Assembly: GCA_021555105.2 (NCBI GenBank)
Contig: CP134604.1
Coordinates: 806,001 to 870,000, forward strand
Reading direction: 5' to 3'
DNA length: 64,000 nt
Source of the DNA: Thalassospiraceae bacterium LMO-JJ14
GTDB lineage: Bacteria > Pseudomonadota > Alphaproteobacteria > Rhodospirillales > Casp-alpha2
Below the pieces are notes generated by a model, which was not told where the DNA came from, did no database searches, and was given only the letters and a program-made list of their open reading frames with translations. The translations under genes were made by a program, and so were the position numbers. Each line of letters begins with the position of its first letter. Positions within the stretch are counted from its first letter, which is position 1. Shown piece by piece: positions 8,259 to 16,949 of the stretch.

Positions 8259-10286
8259 TCAGTCCGCTGCCTGGGCGTGGCTTTCAACGACCTTTTCGGC
8301 ATCCTTGCCGGTCAGTTCCTGCAAGTGATCGAAGGCGGTGACGAACGTGCCTGCGCCTTGCGTTGACGAGCGAATCTCGACGATCAGGTTCTGCATTTCG
8401 GCTGCCGGCATCTGACACGATACCTCATCCCAGCCGTCCCAGCCGGGTTTGGCATCGTAACCAAGGATCTGCCCCCGGTGCGAGGTGATGATCCGCTGGA
8501 TGCGCGCCGTATAGCTGTTCGGCACCGAGATCGTCACGCTGTTAACCGGTTCCAGAAGAACCGGGCCCGCCTCCGGCAAAGCGTCACGAAGCGCCTGTGC
8601 GCCTGCCTTGCGGAAGGCCATTTCCGACGAGTCGACGGCGTGGAATTGCCCATCCGTCAACGTTACCGCTACATCGACCACGGGAAAACCGAGCGGCCCC
8701 GTCATCAGGGCCTCTTTTGCACCGGCCTCGACGGCGGGAATATATTGCTTCGGCACCGCGCCGCCATGGATCGTGTCGGAGAAACTGAAACCGTCACCGC
8801 GCCCCTGCGGTTTGAGGTCGACATGCACATCGGCAAATTCACCGTGTCCGCCGGATTGTTTCTTGTGGCGCGCATGTTTGCTGACCGGTTTGCGGATGGT
8901 CTCGCGATACGCGATGCGGGGCGGCGTTGCGATCACGTTCAAGCTACTTCGATTGGCAAGTTTTTCCAGCGCCAGCTTGAGGTGCATCTCCCCCTGGCCA
9001 AGCAGTACATATTCCCCGGTGGTATCGTCGTGCTGTGTCGACAGCGAGGGGTCTTCGTCGATAATCTTCTGTAGGTTGGCCGGTAGCTTGACGTCGTCGG
9101 AGCGGCTTTCGGCGCGGATCGCCAATCCGTAAAGCGGCCTCAGGCTGGTTTGCGAATTCGCCCGTTGAATGATCTTGTCGGGACCCGCCACATCGCCGGT
9201 GCTGATGTCCTCCATTTTGCCAAAACCGATAACGTCGCCGGCTTCGGCTTTGGTGACGCGGTCCAGGTTCGATCCGGAGGAACGGTTGAGTCCCGCCGGG
9301 CGCGCGCCCGCCAGGCTGTCGCCGTCGGCAACCTGGCCACGCATGACCCGCCCGTACGACAGTTTCCCTGCGTGACCGGCATGGACGGTTTTGAAGATGC
9401 AGACCCGGGCTTCCCCGGTTTCGTCGATGCCGAGCCTGGCTGCCGTCTCCGTAACGTCGGGGGCTTCGTGACGAAGTGCCTTCATCAGCCGTCGGACGCC
9501 GTTGCCGTGCGTCACCGAGCCGAAGAACACAGGCACAATAAGGTTTTCCGCAAGATCGCGGGTCAGATTGGCATAAACCTCATCGGTTGACGGGACCGCG
9601 TCTTCTAGCAGTTTTTCCAGCAGCGTGTCATCGAAATCGGCGAGGCTTTCGAGCATCTCCGTGCGTGCCTCGGCTTCGCGGCCCTGCATGGTCTCGGGCA
9701 GGGAGATCAGCTTAGACGGCTGCCCTTCCTGCCAGCTGAAGGCGCGTTCGGAAACCAGATCGACATGACCTTTTATGCTCTCACCTTCACGGATCGGAAT
9801 CTCGCGCAGCACCAACGGCCGTGTCGATGCCGCCTGCAGCGCTTCCAGGGTTTCGCGGACACTGGCGCGCACCTGATCCATTTTGTTGATGAACACGATG
9901 TGCGGCAGTCCGGCCTTGTCCATGGCGCGCAGCATCGGCGCCAGGGCAATAGCCTTTTCCGGTTCCGGTTCGCAGACCACGATGGCGATATCGGCGATAT
10001 CCATGGCGCTCTGCATTTCCTGATGCAACTCGACGGAACCGGGGACATCGATAAAGGTCCAGCGTTCGTCGAGATACTCGGCCGTGACGATATTCATTTC
10101 CGTCGACATGGCATGCGCCCGGGCTTCTGCCGAGCCGTCGCCAAGCGATGTGCCGTCGGTGACGGTGCCGCGCCGGTTCAAGGCCCCGGCCTCTACGAGC
10201 AGCGCTTCAAGCAATGAAGTCTTGCCCGATGAATAGGGGCCTGCGATCAAGGCCGCGCGCGGCGATACTGGGTGATTCCTGGTCAT
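8259..10286 (-). CDS. Elongation factor G-like GTPase paralogue
   Basis: A 675-aa cytoplasmic protein with the full EF-G domain order: GTPase domain (to about 270), domain II, then domains III-V (residues about 380-670, with the SGGHGEFADVHV block of domain IV). Walker A is GPYSSGKTS (16-24) and G4 is NKMD (134-137). Two canonical elements are altered: the G3 motif is DVPGS (80-84), with Ser where translational GTPases have the catalytic His of D-x-P-G-H, and the switch I RGIT block is replaced by HAMSTEMNI. This resembles the EF-G-like proteins found as second copies beside fusA in alphaproteobacteria, whose function is not settled. It stands alone, divergent from the GMC gene, and is not near ribosomal protein genes, so it is not the housekeeping EF-G. 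Confidence 0.88.
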   Translation of the reverse strand: MTRNHPVSPRAALIAGPYSSGKTSLLEALLVEAGALNRRGTVTDGTSLGDGSAEARAHAMSTEMNIVTAEYLDERWTFIDVPGSVELHQEMQSAMDIADIAIVVCEPEPEKAIALAPMLRAMDKAGLPHIVFINKMDQVRASVRETLEALQAASTRPLVLREIPIREGESIKGHVDLVSERAFSWQEGQPSKLISLPETMQGREAEARTEMLESLADFDDTLLEKLLEDAVPSTDEVYANLTRDLAENLIVPVFFGSVTHGNGVRRLMKALRHEAPDVTETAARLGIDETGEARVCIFKTVHAGHAGKLSYGRVMRGQVADGDSLAGARPAGLNRSSGSNLDRVTKAEAGDVIGFGKMEDISTGDVAGPDKIIQRANSQTSLRPLYGLAIRAESRSDDVKLPANLQKIIDEDPSLSTQHDDTTGEYVLLGQGEMHLKLALEKLANRSSLNVIATPPRIAYRETIRKPVSKHARHKKQSGGHGEFADVHVDLKPQGRGDGFSFSDTIHGGAVPKQYIPAVEAGAKEALMTGPLGFPVVDVAVTLTDGQFHAVDSSEMAFRKAGAQALRDALPEAGPVLLEPVNSVTISVPNSYTARIQRIITSHRGQILGYDAKPGWDGWDEVSCQMPAAEMQNLIVEIRSSTQGAGTFVTAFDHLQELTGKDAEKVVESHAQAAD

Positions 10287-10542
10287 ATACGGTTCCTCCC
10301 CGGATGTTCCATCCAGGCCCGAGAGGGACCGCTTTTTTACCGGTCGTCTTTTTTCGAATGGTGCGGCCCTGCGGGCACTTCATTCATTATTATGCGAATA
10401 GCCTAGCCCCAATTAGGGATTGAATCCAAGAGGCAAGCGCCATTTCACCTCCTGTTGATTATACGTAGTTCCGGGAATTGCCTGTTTTCCCTGTCTGTGG
10501 GACGCTGTGCTCAGGATTTTGAGGCGGGGGAGCACGCAACCG

Positions 10543-12153
10543 ATGAAGAAACTGGGATCGTTCGATTATGTGGTCGTCGGCGCCGGCAGCGCCGGGTGTG
10601 TTCTTGCCAATCGCCTGTCCGAAGACCCGAATGTCACGGTGGCGCTTCTGGAAGCCGGCGGCAAAGATGATTACATCTGGATTCATATCCCTGTCGGGTA
10701 TTTGTACTGTATGGGGAACCCGCGCACCGACTGGGGGTTTCAGACGGAGCCGGACAAGGGCTTGAATGGCCGGGCACTGAACTATCCGCGTGGCCGTGTG
10801 CTCGGTGGCTGCTCGTCGATCAACGGCATGATCTACATGCGCGGCCAGGCCCGCGACTATGACCAATGGCGTCAGTTCGGCAACACCGGCTGGGGCTGGG
10901 ACGATGTCTTGCACTATTTCAAGAAATCCGAAGACCAGCTGGCAATGCCTGCGGATGAATTTCACGGCGAAGGCGGCGAATGGCGTGTCGAAAAGCAGCG
11001 GTTGCGCTGGGATATTCTGGATGCCTTCCGCGATGCCGCTGCGCAGGCCGGACTGCCGCTGACCGACGATTTCAATCGCGGGAATAACGAAGGTGTCGGG
11101 TATTTTCAGGTCAATCAACGTGCCGGTTGGCGCTGGAGCACGGCCAAGGGATTCTTGAAGCCGGCCCGGGGCCGCGCCAATCTGACCGTCTTTACGCATG
11201 CTCAGGTCAAGAAGCTGAATTTGACGGAAGGCCGGGTCACGGGTGCCGAGCTTAAGCACGGCGACGCAGACGCGACGATCGACGCGGAGGGAGAGATGAT
11301 CCTCTGCGCCGGCTCCGTCGGTTCGCCGCAGATCATGGAGGTGTCGGGTATCGGACGACCCGACGTGCTTGGCAAGTACGGGATCGAGGTCAAGCACGCC
11401 CTGCAGGGCGTCGGCGAGAACCTGCAGGACCATCTGCAGATCCGCTGTATCTACAAGGTCTCCGGCGTCGAAACCCTGAACGAGCAATATGCGTCGTTAC
11501 TCGGCAAGGCGAAGATCGGCCTGCAATATGCGCTGTTCCGCAAGGGGCCGATGACGATGGCGCCATCGCAATTGGGCGCGTTCACAAAAAGCAGCGGCGA
11601 ATACGAGACGCCGAATATCCAGTATCATGTGCAGCCGTTGTCTCTGGACAAGTTCGGCGAACCCCTGCATCCGTTCCCGGCCTTCACTGCAAGCGTCTGC
11701 AATCTGCGCCCCGAAAGCCGCGGTTCGATCCATATCAAGTCCGCCGATCCCATGGCGAAACCGGCGATCAATCTGAACTATCTGACGGCACAGGCGGACA
11801 GGAAGGTTGCCGCCGACAGCATCCGCATGACACGTAAAATCATCGCCCAGCCGGCGTTGCAGAAATTCTCACCGGAAGAGTTCAAGCCCGGCCCGGATTA
11901 CATGGAAGACGAGGCGCTGGCGTCCGCCGCCGGCGACATCGGAACGACGATCTTCCATCCCGTCGGGACCTGCAAGATGGGGAACGACAACATGGCCGTT
12001 GTCGATGAACGTTTGCAGGTGCGGGGGGTCAGGGGACTTCGGGTTATTGATGCGTCGGTCATGCCGACGATCACCAGCGGCAACACCAACTCACCGACGA
12101 TCATGATCGCTGAAAAAGGTGCCGATATGATCCGCGAAGATGCACGGCCCTAA
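10543..12153 (+). CDS. GMC family oxidoreductase (choline dehydrogenase-like)
   Basis: A 536-aa FAD enzyme of the glucose-methanol-choline family. The N-terminal dinucleotide-binding fold is [16 protein letters not shown]; signature 1 is [18 protein letters not shown]; signature 2 is [15 protein letters not shown]; the catalytic region shows HPVGTCKMG and [16 protein letters not shown] near the C-terminus. Proteins of this size oxidise primary alcohols and pass electrons to a membrane acceptor; choline cannot be claimed because betB, betI and a betaine transporter are absent. The ATG at 10543 is used because the FAD fold begins ten residues later and GGGGGAG lies upstream; the frame is open to 10507. 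It converges on the cysteine-repeat gene with a 4-bp gap. Confidence 0.92.
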   Translation: MKKLGSFDYVVVGAGSAGCVLANRLSEDPNVTVALLEAGGKDDYIWIHIPVGYLYCMGNPRTDWGFQTEPDKGLNGRALNYPRGRVLGGCSSINGMIYMRGQARDYDQWRQFGNTGWGWDDVLHYFKKSEDQLAMPADEFHGEGGEWRVEKQRLRWDILDAFRDAAAQAGLPLTDDFNRGNNEGVGYFQVNQRAGWRWSTAKGFLKPARGRANLTVFTHAQVKKLNLTEGRVTGAELKHGDADATIDAEGEMILCAGSVGSPQIMEVSGIGRPDVLGKYGIEVKHALQGVGENLQDHLQIRCIYKVSGVETLNEQYASLLGKAKIGLQYALFRKGPMTMAPSQLGAFTKSSGEYETPNIQYHVQPLSLDKFGEPLHPFPAFTASVCNLRPESRGSIHIKSADPMAKPAINLNYLTAQADRKVAADSIRMTRKIIAQPALQKFSPEEFKPGPDYMEDEALASAAGDIGTTIFHPVGTCKMGNDNMAVVDERLQVRGVRGLRVIDASVMPTITSGNTNSPTIMIAEKGADMIREDARP

Positions 12154-12157
12154 AGGC

Positions 12158-12829
12158 TTAGGGCTTGCCGCAACCGTCATTTGTTTGCTGATACGGCTGA
12201 CTGCATTCCCAGCCGTTGCCGGAATAATCGATGTGCGCGTTCTTCGGCAGCTTGATGGCAACGCACGTATCGCCCTGGGCTTTATAGCCGCGCTCGCAGA
12301 CCCAACCGGTGCTACGCCCGGCATCGTCGAGATAAGCATGCGCCGGCACCTTGATCTGCACACAGGTTTTGCCTTCGGCGAAGTACCCGCGATTGCAGCT
12401 CCAGCCGCTGCCATAGTCGGAATCCGACAAATAGCCGTTTTCCGGTACACTGATGGCGACGCAAGTATTGTTGGCAGACCGGTATCCGCGCTCGCAAACC
12501 CAGCCGTCAGTATACGACGAATCGGATAAGTAAGCGTGTTCAGGCACTTGAATGACGCTGCAGGTATCGCCCGTTTTGACGAACCCGCGGTTGCATTGCC
12601 AGCGCTCACCCGATGCCCTGAGATGCGCGTTCGCCGGCATGTCGATGCGCTGGCAGGTGTCGCCGGATTCGATATAGCCACGCATGCATTTCCAGTTCTT
12701 ACCGTATCCGGCCGTACTGGCGAAGGCGTTGTCGGGAATATTCCCGGCCATGGTTTGATCGACCGAAAGCAGGGTTGCGAAAATGGCGGCGGACGCAAGC
12801 AGGGTCATAAGCAAACGGCGAAGTCTCAC
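12158..12829 (-). CDS. Secreted cysteine-repeat protein, six tandem units
   Basis: A 223-aa protein with a signal peptide (about residues 1-28, ending TMAG). The rest is six head-to-tail units of 31-34 residues with the pattern 'P-x-N/H-A-[YHF]-L ... G-W-x-C-x-R-G-Y ... G-x-T-C-x-x-I', two cysteines per unit, twelve in all; unit boundaries fall at the VP or LP before each NAHL/HAYL. The last unit is degenerate (SQPY, DGCGKP). The spacing suggests one disulfide per unit and a periplasmic or extracellular location. I recognise the repeat as a recurring motif in marine proteobacterial proteins of unknown role but know no function. It converges on the GMC gene and is followed on the same strand side by two small genes upstream (12858-13448). 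Confidence 0.75.
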   Translation of the reverse strand: MRLRRLLMTLLASAAIFATLLSVDQTMAGNIPDNAFASTAGYGKNWKCMRGYIESGDTCQRIDMPANAHLRASGERWQCNRGFVKTGDTCSVIQVPEHAYLSDSSYTDGWVCERGYRSANNTCVAISVPENGYLSDSDYGSGWSCNRGYFAEGKTCVQIKVPAHAYLDDAGRSTGWVCERGYKAQGDTCVAIKLPKNAHIDYSGNGWECSQPYQQTNDGCGKP

Positions 12830-12857
12830 GCGTGGATATCCTTATTCTGCAGCCGGA

Positions 12858-13070
12858 TCAGGATGTGGTTTTGCGTTTCCGGGGTTTCGGCGCTGCCGCT
12901 TCGGCGGCTTTCTTGTCGGCTGCGACTTTTAGCAAGCGGCGTGCACGCAGGGTCGAAATCTGCTGTGCACGCGCTTCTTCAGCCAGTTCTTTTTCCTCAA
13001 GCACCTTTTCGGCTTTCTTTTGTGTCGCCTTGAATTGTTCTTCGGCGGTCATTTTTGAAGATTTTCGCAT
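12858..13070 (-). CDS. Small highly charged coiled-coil protein
   Basis: A 70-aa hypothetical protein rich in Lys, Glu and Ala that is predicted by eye to be one long helix (about residues 8-55), with a basic tail RKRKTTS. There is no signal peptide or membrane segment. AAGGA sits upstream of the ATG at 13070. Short proteins of this look are widespread in alphaproteobacteria without a known role; the basic tail could bind nucleic acid, which is only a guess. It is on the same strand as its two neighbours with gaps of 28 and 30 bp, so the three may be cotranscribed. Confidence 0.6.
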   Translation of the reverse strand: MRKSSKMTAEEQFKATQKKAEKVLEEKELAEEARAQQISTLRARRLLKVAADKKAAEAAAPKPRKRKTTS

Positions 13071-13100
13071 GGAAGGTCCTTGTGGAAACGGGAGTTGAAT

Positions 13101-13448
13101 TCAGGAGCGGGATTTGTTGAGCATACGCGCACAGGCATCGACGACGCTTGAATCGACGGCATCATTGCCCATCAACGGCGTTGTGTACGAGCGCGCCAAT
13201 TCCTGACGTTTTTCGTTGGCTTCAGCCTGATAGCCTTCGAGGTTCACGGTGCTGTTGCTTTCATTGAGGAAGTCCTCGGCGCGTGCGGCACAAATGGATG
13301 CCTGAACGGAGACGGTCATTTCCTCGATTTTTGCGTCGACTTTCGACGTCGGCATGACCCAGCCGTTGGCAAGACTGATAATACTGATGGCGACCACGCC
13401 AATGGCGGCGCCGATGGCGACCGGGATCGAATTGTTGGGGAGTTGCAT
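13101..13448 (-). CDS. Small membrane-anchored hypothetical protein
   Basis: A 115-aa protein with one hydrophobic segment at about residues 7-28 (IPVAIGAAIGVVAISIISLA), then a soluble part containing two cysteines (Cys in QASICAAR and VDACARML). It could be a bitopic protein facing the periplasm. The ATG at 13448 is preceded by AGGAAG; an upstream in-frame ATG at 13538 would put the hydrophobic segment in the middle and has no site. I do not recognise the family. Confidence 0.6.
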   Translation of the reverse strand: MQLPNNSIPVAIGAAIGVVAISIISLANGWVMPTSKVDAKIEEMTVSVQASICAARAEDFLNESNSTVNLEGYQAEANEKRQELARSYTTPLMGNDAVDSSVVDACARMLNKSRS

Positions 13449-13753
13449 AAAGCTTCCTGTCATATGATGTGCGCATTGGGTGGAGTGATGCCTGGCGCGC
13501 ACGGTTGCCAAAAAACATCGGCAGCACGTTGCAGCCACCTGTTCCGGCAGCTGAAAAATTAAGGGATCTGAAGTAAAAAACAGCGCAATTTAATATAATA
13601 CAGCGCGCAAACAGATAGATAATTTTCAGTATAATAGGTACAGGGATTTCGGTTATTTAACAAGTTAAATAAAATATGACTTCTTTTATTATATGAATTC
13701 CATGATGTTATGAGCGCTGTAAGTGCGCGCTTGCAGGTCGCCGAAGGACAACA
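13449..13753. other. AT-rich gap without a supported gene
   Basis: About 300 bases between the small membrane protein gene and the tRNA block. From about 13555 to 13710 the sequence is strongly AT-rich compared with the rest of the window and holds several TATAAT-like hexamers on both strands. Open frames here have no site and no recognisable product. It may hold promoters for the minus-strand small genes. Confidence 0.5.
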
Positions 13754-13778
13754 AAAGGCCCGCACGAAGCGGGCCTTT
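13754..13778 (-). terminator. Rho-independent terminator of tRNA-Gln(CTG)
   Basis: AAAGGCCCGC (13754-13763) and GCGGGCCTTT (13769-13778) form a perfect 10-bp stem with a 5-base loop. Read on the minus strand it ends in TTTT and lies 23 bases behind the tRNA. Confidence 0.8.
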
Positions 13779-13801
13779 CGGGTATCGTTAACTTGCCGTT
13801 T

Positions 13802-13878
13802 TGGCTGGGGCGCTAGGATTCGAACCTAGGAGTGCCGGAATCAGAATCCGGTGCGTTAGACCACTTCGCCACGCCCCA
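13802..13878 (-). tRNA. tRNA-Gln (anticodon CTG)
   Basis: On the minus strand the 77-nt cloverleaf is complete. The acceptor arm TGGGGCG/CGCCCCA has the T1-A72 pair typical of tRNA-Gln, with discriminator G and an encoded CCA (13802-13804). The anticodon arm is CCGGA-TTCTGAT-TCCGG, giving CTG, which reads CAG. The T arm is CCTAG-GTTCGAA-CCTAG like. A promoter was not identified. Confidence 0.93.
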
Positions 13879-13974
13879 ATAGTGTTGCGCACGCTGGCGC
13901 GGGTCCGTAAATAGTCGATGCGCGGCTTTGAGGCAAGTCTGGGATTGTTCTGCCGTGAAAAATGGAGGCACAAC

Positions 13975-14001
13975 AAAAAAAGACCCGCCGATGGCGGGCC
14001 T
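13975..14001 (-). terminator. Rho-independent terminator of tRNA-Gln(TTG)
   Basis: On the minus strand AGGCCCGCC-ATC-GGCGGGTCT forms a 9-bp stem with one G-T pair and is followed by a run of seven T. It lies directly after the CCA end of the tRNA, separating it from the second tRNA-Gln gene. Confidence 0.85.
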
Positions 14002-14007
14002 TTTATA

Positions 14008-14084
14008 TGGCTGGGGTGCTAGGATTCGAACCTAGGAGTGCCGGTACCAAAAACCGGTGCGTTAGACCTCTTCGCCACACCCCA
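14008..14084 (-). tRNA. tRNA-Gln (anticodon TTG)
   Basis: On the minus strand a 77-nt cloverleaf is complete, with acceptor TGGGGTG/CACCCCA, discriminator G and an encoded CCA (14008-14010). The anticodon arm is CCGGT-TTTTGGT-ACCGG, giving TTG, which reads CAA. The D and T arms are nearly identical to those of the neighbouring tRNA-Gln(CTG), so the two arose by duplication. Confidence 0.93.
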
Positions 14085-14221
14085 GTAATGCCGCGCCAAT
14101 ATGGGCGGGCGAGGCAGAAAATAGTGCAACCGCCCGGATGGGGCAAGCCCGCGTATGACACTTTCAGGTCATTCGCCAGAAAGGCACAGGGACGGTCCCA
14201 GAGACGGTTTGTGGGACATTC

Positions 14222-15094
14222 TCAGGAACCATAAACCGATGCCGCCTGAACCCACCAGTCCGGGTACAGGGCGCTGATTTCATGCGCTGCCGCATGGGCC
14301 GTTTCTTCGCTCTCGAAGATGCCGAAGCATGTCGCGCCACTGCCGGACATGCGTTGGAGCCGGATGCCGCTTTGTTTGCCAAGCACCTCCAGCGCAACGC
14401 CGATCGCAGGTTCTTGGGTAATGGCCGGGGCCTGCAGATCGTTGCCGGTCTGCGCAAGTGCATCGAAAACGCCAGCCGGGTCCCGGGCGTCACCCGGCCA
14501 ATCGAAAGCGGTGGAAAAGTTGCCCGTGCGTGCCTTGAAGACGGCAGGTGTTGAGACGGCGGTTCCCGGATTGACCAGAAGCACCGGCAACTCAGGAAAT
14601 GATGTCAGCAATTGCAGATCTTCACCGATGCCACGCATGACGGCGGGCCGCGTCATCAGACAAACCGGCACATCGGCGCCCAGTGACAGCGCAAGCTTGC
14701 CGATGCGCCCGTCTTCCGGGTCAAGCTGCCATAGCCGGATCAGGGCGCGCAGCGCCGCCGCTGCATCTGCCGAGCCGCCACCGATTCCGCTGGCGACTGG
14801 CAGGTTTTTGAAAAGAGTCAGGTGTGCGCCCCGGGAAATACCGAAAAGCCGGGCCAGTTCCCGGGCGGCGCGCATAACGAGGTTGGATTCGGGTTCCGGC
14901 AGATCGTCTGCGAACGGGCCTAAGTAATCAAGCGTCAGGGTATCGGCACTTGCCGCTTCGATACGGTCCCCGGTATTGGCAAACACGACAAGGCTGTCGA
15001 GCAGATGATAGCCGTCCGGACGCTTCCCCGTGATATGCAGATACAGGTTGATTTTCGCCGGCGCGGGCTCGCGGAACGGAGTTTCAGCCGCCAT
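14222..15094 (-). CDS. ispE: 4-diphosphocytidyl-2-C-methyl-D-erythritol kinase IspE
   Basis: A 290-aa GHMP kinase that phosphorylates CDP-ME in the MEP pathway to isoprenoid precursors. Seen are the PAKINLYLHI start with catalytic Lys14, the glycine-rich ATP loop LPVASGIGGGSADAAA (98-113), the catalytic Asp141 in LGADVPVCL and the third motif MSGSGATCFGIFE near the C-terminus. Its ATG lies inside the end of the TPR gene (11-bp overlap), so it is coupled to it; this TPR-ispE order is common in alphaproteobacteria. Confidence 0.95.
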   Translation of the reverse strand: MAAETPFREPAPAKINLYLHITGKRPDGYHLLDSLVVFANTGDRIEAASADTLTLDYLGPFADDLPEPESNLVMRAARELARLFGISRGAHLTLFKNLPVASGIGGGSADAAAALRALIRLWQLDPEDGRIGKLALSLGADVPVCLMTRPAVMRGIGEDLQLLTSFPELPVLLVNPGTAVSTPAVFKARTGNFSTAFDWPGDARDPAGVFDALAQTGNDLQAPAITQEPAIGVALEVLGKQSGIRLQRMSGSGATCFGIFESEETAHAAAHEISALYPDWWVQAASVYGS

Positions 15095-16826
15095 TCGTCT
15101 TGGTCTTGATCACGGCGTCGGCATCCTCGAACAAACCGTCCTTGAGTTTTTTCTCGATCTTTGCTTTCAACTCTTCGTCGGCGCCCAGCACGATGGCGTG
15201 ATTCCACTGGAAGGTCGCTTCCAGGCGGCGTCCGACCTGCCAATAGGCATCACCCAGATGTTCGTTGATCACCGGATCCTCGGGGCGCAGTTCAACGGCG
15301 CGTTCAAGTTCCGGCACGGCCTCGTCATAGCGGCCGAACTGGTAATAGACCCAGCCCAGGCTATCGGTGATGTAACCGTCGTGCGGCCGCTTGGCGACGG
15401 CGGTCTTGATCATTTCCAGCGCCCGGTCGAGGTTCTTGCGCTGTTCGACCCAGGAATACCCGAGGTAGTTCAGTACCAGCGGCTGATCAGGTTCGAATTC
15501 AAGCGCCCTCAAAAAGTCCGCTTCGGCGCGGTCCCATTCCTTTGCCCGTTCAAGCACGATGCCGCGTGAATACAAAAGCTGCCAGTGACGGGCTTCGAGC
15601 GTGCCGATCCGTTCAACCGCGCCGTCATAGGCTTTGACGGCATTGTTCCAGTCTTCATGGCGGCGATAAGTGTCGCCCAGTGAAACCAGTGGCCGGGGAT
15701 CGTCAGCGTATTGCTTGGCGGTTTTCTTCAATATTGCCACGGCACCGTCAAAATCGTCGATCCGGTCCAGATTGCGGGCGATCCGCAGCTTTGCGGCGCG
15801 GCTGAAGGGTGTACCGTCCGGCAGCTTTTTATAGACGTCGATGGAATCTTCGTAGCGTTCCAGCCCTTCCAGAATGCCGCCCGCCATATACCGCATAACC
15901 GGGAAATCGGGTCTCAAGTGCAGTGCCAGACGAGCCAGGACCATTGCCGTTTCACTGCCGCCCTGCTGGTTCAGCGACGAAGATATGCCGAACAGGGCTT
16001 CGGCAATGCCGTCCTTGGCATTGCGCACAAGGATCGGCGCATCCTTGGTGTCTGCGTCGCCAAGCCGTTCCATGTCCAAATCGATAAACGAGGTGCCGGG
16101 TTGCGATTTCAGGTACAGATCGAAGGTCGCCTTGGCTTCGGCAACCTTGCCTTGGCGCTCATACAAGGTGCCGAGAATGCGTGACGCGCGCAGCGAAGAG
16201 CCTTCATCCTGTTCGGCGACCGACAGGTAATAAGTTTCGGCTGCGGCCAACTCGCCGGCAAGCTCGTGCATCAGGCCGGCATGCAGATCATGCAGGACGC
16301 GGGTGCCGCCCAGGTCGCGAAGCGGCTTCAGGGCTTCCAGTGCCGCCTTCAGATCGCCGGTTCCGAACGTTGCCCATGCCTTCAGCATCGGTGCCGTGAA
16401 ACCGTTGAGGCCGGTCGCATCCAGTGCCGACATGCGCTCGATGACGGCCTTCCAGTTTTCCTTGCGCGCATCCTCGATCGCCAGGGTCATGTTGGCAATC
16501 GGGGCCTTGGCTTCATCCTTGATGTACTCGTTGGCGAGTTCCAGAGCATCGTTGATGCGGCCATCCATAACCGAGAACAGGAACGTCCGGCGCAATACGT
16601 CGGGTTGCATTTTATCCTGATCGAGCGCGCGGCTGAAAAAGCGGATGGCGGCGGGCAGGTCACTGCGTTTCTGCGCGACATGGCCAGCCAGAAAATTCCC
16701 CGACAATGAAGTCTCCTCGTCCTGCGCCACGGCAAAAGACGTGGTCGAAGCGGCTATGCATGCCGTCATAAACATGGTGCAGAGGTAGCGGGCGACAGGG
16801 TGGGACAGACGCGAACTTGGGGGCAT
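15084..16826 (-). CDS. Periplasmic tetratricopeptide repeat protein
   Basis: A 580-aa protein with a signal peptide (hydrophobic segment ending FAVAQ, about residues 18-35) followed by TPR-like helical pairs over nearly the whole length, for example LPAAIRFFSRALDQD, WDRAEADFLRALEFEPDQP and YDEAVPELERAVELRPEDP. TPRs bind partner proteins, so it is probably a periplasmic scaffold; no enzymatic domain is visible. GGAGAG precedes the ATG. It overlaps ispE by 11 bp and the same pairing occurs widely in alphaproteobacteria, but a functional link to isoprenoid synthesis is unproven. Confidence 0.85.
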   Translation of the reverse strand: MPPSSRLSHPVARYLCTMFMTACIAASTTSFAVAQDEETSLSGNFLAGHVAQKRSDLPAAIRFFSRALDQDKMQPDVLRRTFLFSVMDGRINDALELANEYIKDEAKAPIANMTLAIEDARKENWKAVIERMSALDATGLNGFTAPMLKAWATFGTGDLKAALEALKPLRDLGGTRVLHDLHAGLMHELAGELAAAETYYLSVAEQDEGSSLRASRILGTLYERQGKVAEAKATFDLYLKSQPGTSFIDLDMERLGDADTKDAPILVRNAKDGIAEALFGISSSLNQQGGSETAMVLARLALHLRPDFPVMRYMAGGILEGLERYEDSIDVYKKLPDGTPFSRAAKLRIARNLDRIDDFDGAVAILKKTAKQYADDPRPLVSLGDTYRRHEDWNNAVKAYDGAVERIGTLEARHWQLLYSRGIVLERAKEWDRAEADFLRALEFEPDQPLVLNYLGYSWVEQRKNLDRALEMIKTAVAKRPHDGYITDSLGWVYYQFGRYDEAVPELERAVELRPEDPVINEHLGDAYWQVGRRLEATFQWNHAIVLGADEELKAKIEKKLKDGLFEDADAVIKTKTNGG

Positions 16827-16949
16827 TCAGTGCTCTCCGATAACATGAGCCGCTGTATTCCGGCTTGTTTGAGTTTAGTGTCCCGGCTCGCCCATGGCCA
16901 GCCCGCGCGTGGCCCGGGTTCGAAGAATTTCGCGGCGGATTGTTAATCG

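Noticed and set aside
10507-12153. Assignment of the GMC gene as betA
   Set aside because: betB, betI and choline transport genes are absent, and GMC enzymes are too diverse.
13559-13765. Small minus-strand frame in the AT-rich gap
   Set aside because: It lacks a Shine-Dalgarno, its composition is that of random AT-rich DNA, and it runs into the terminator.
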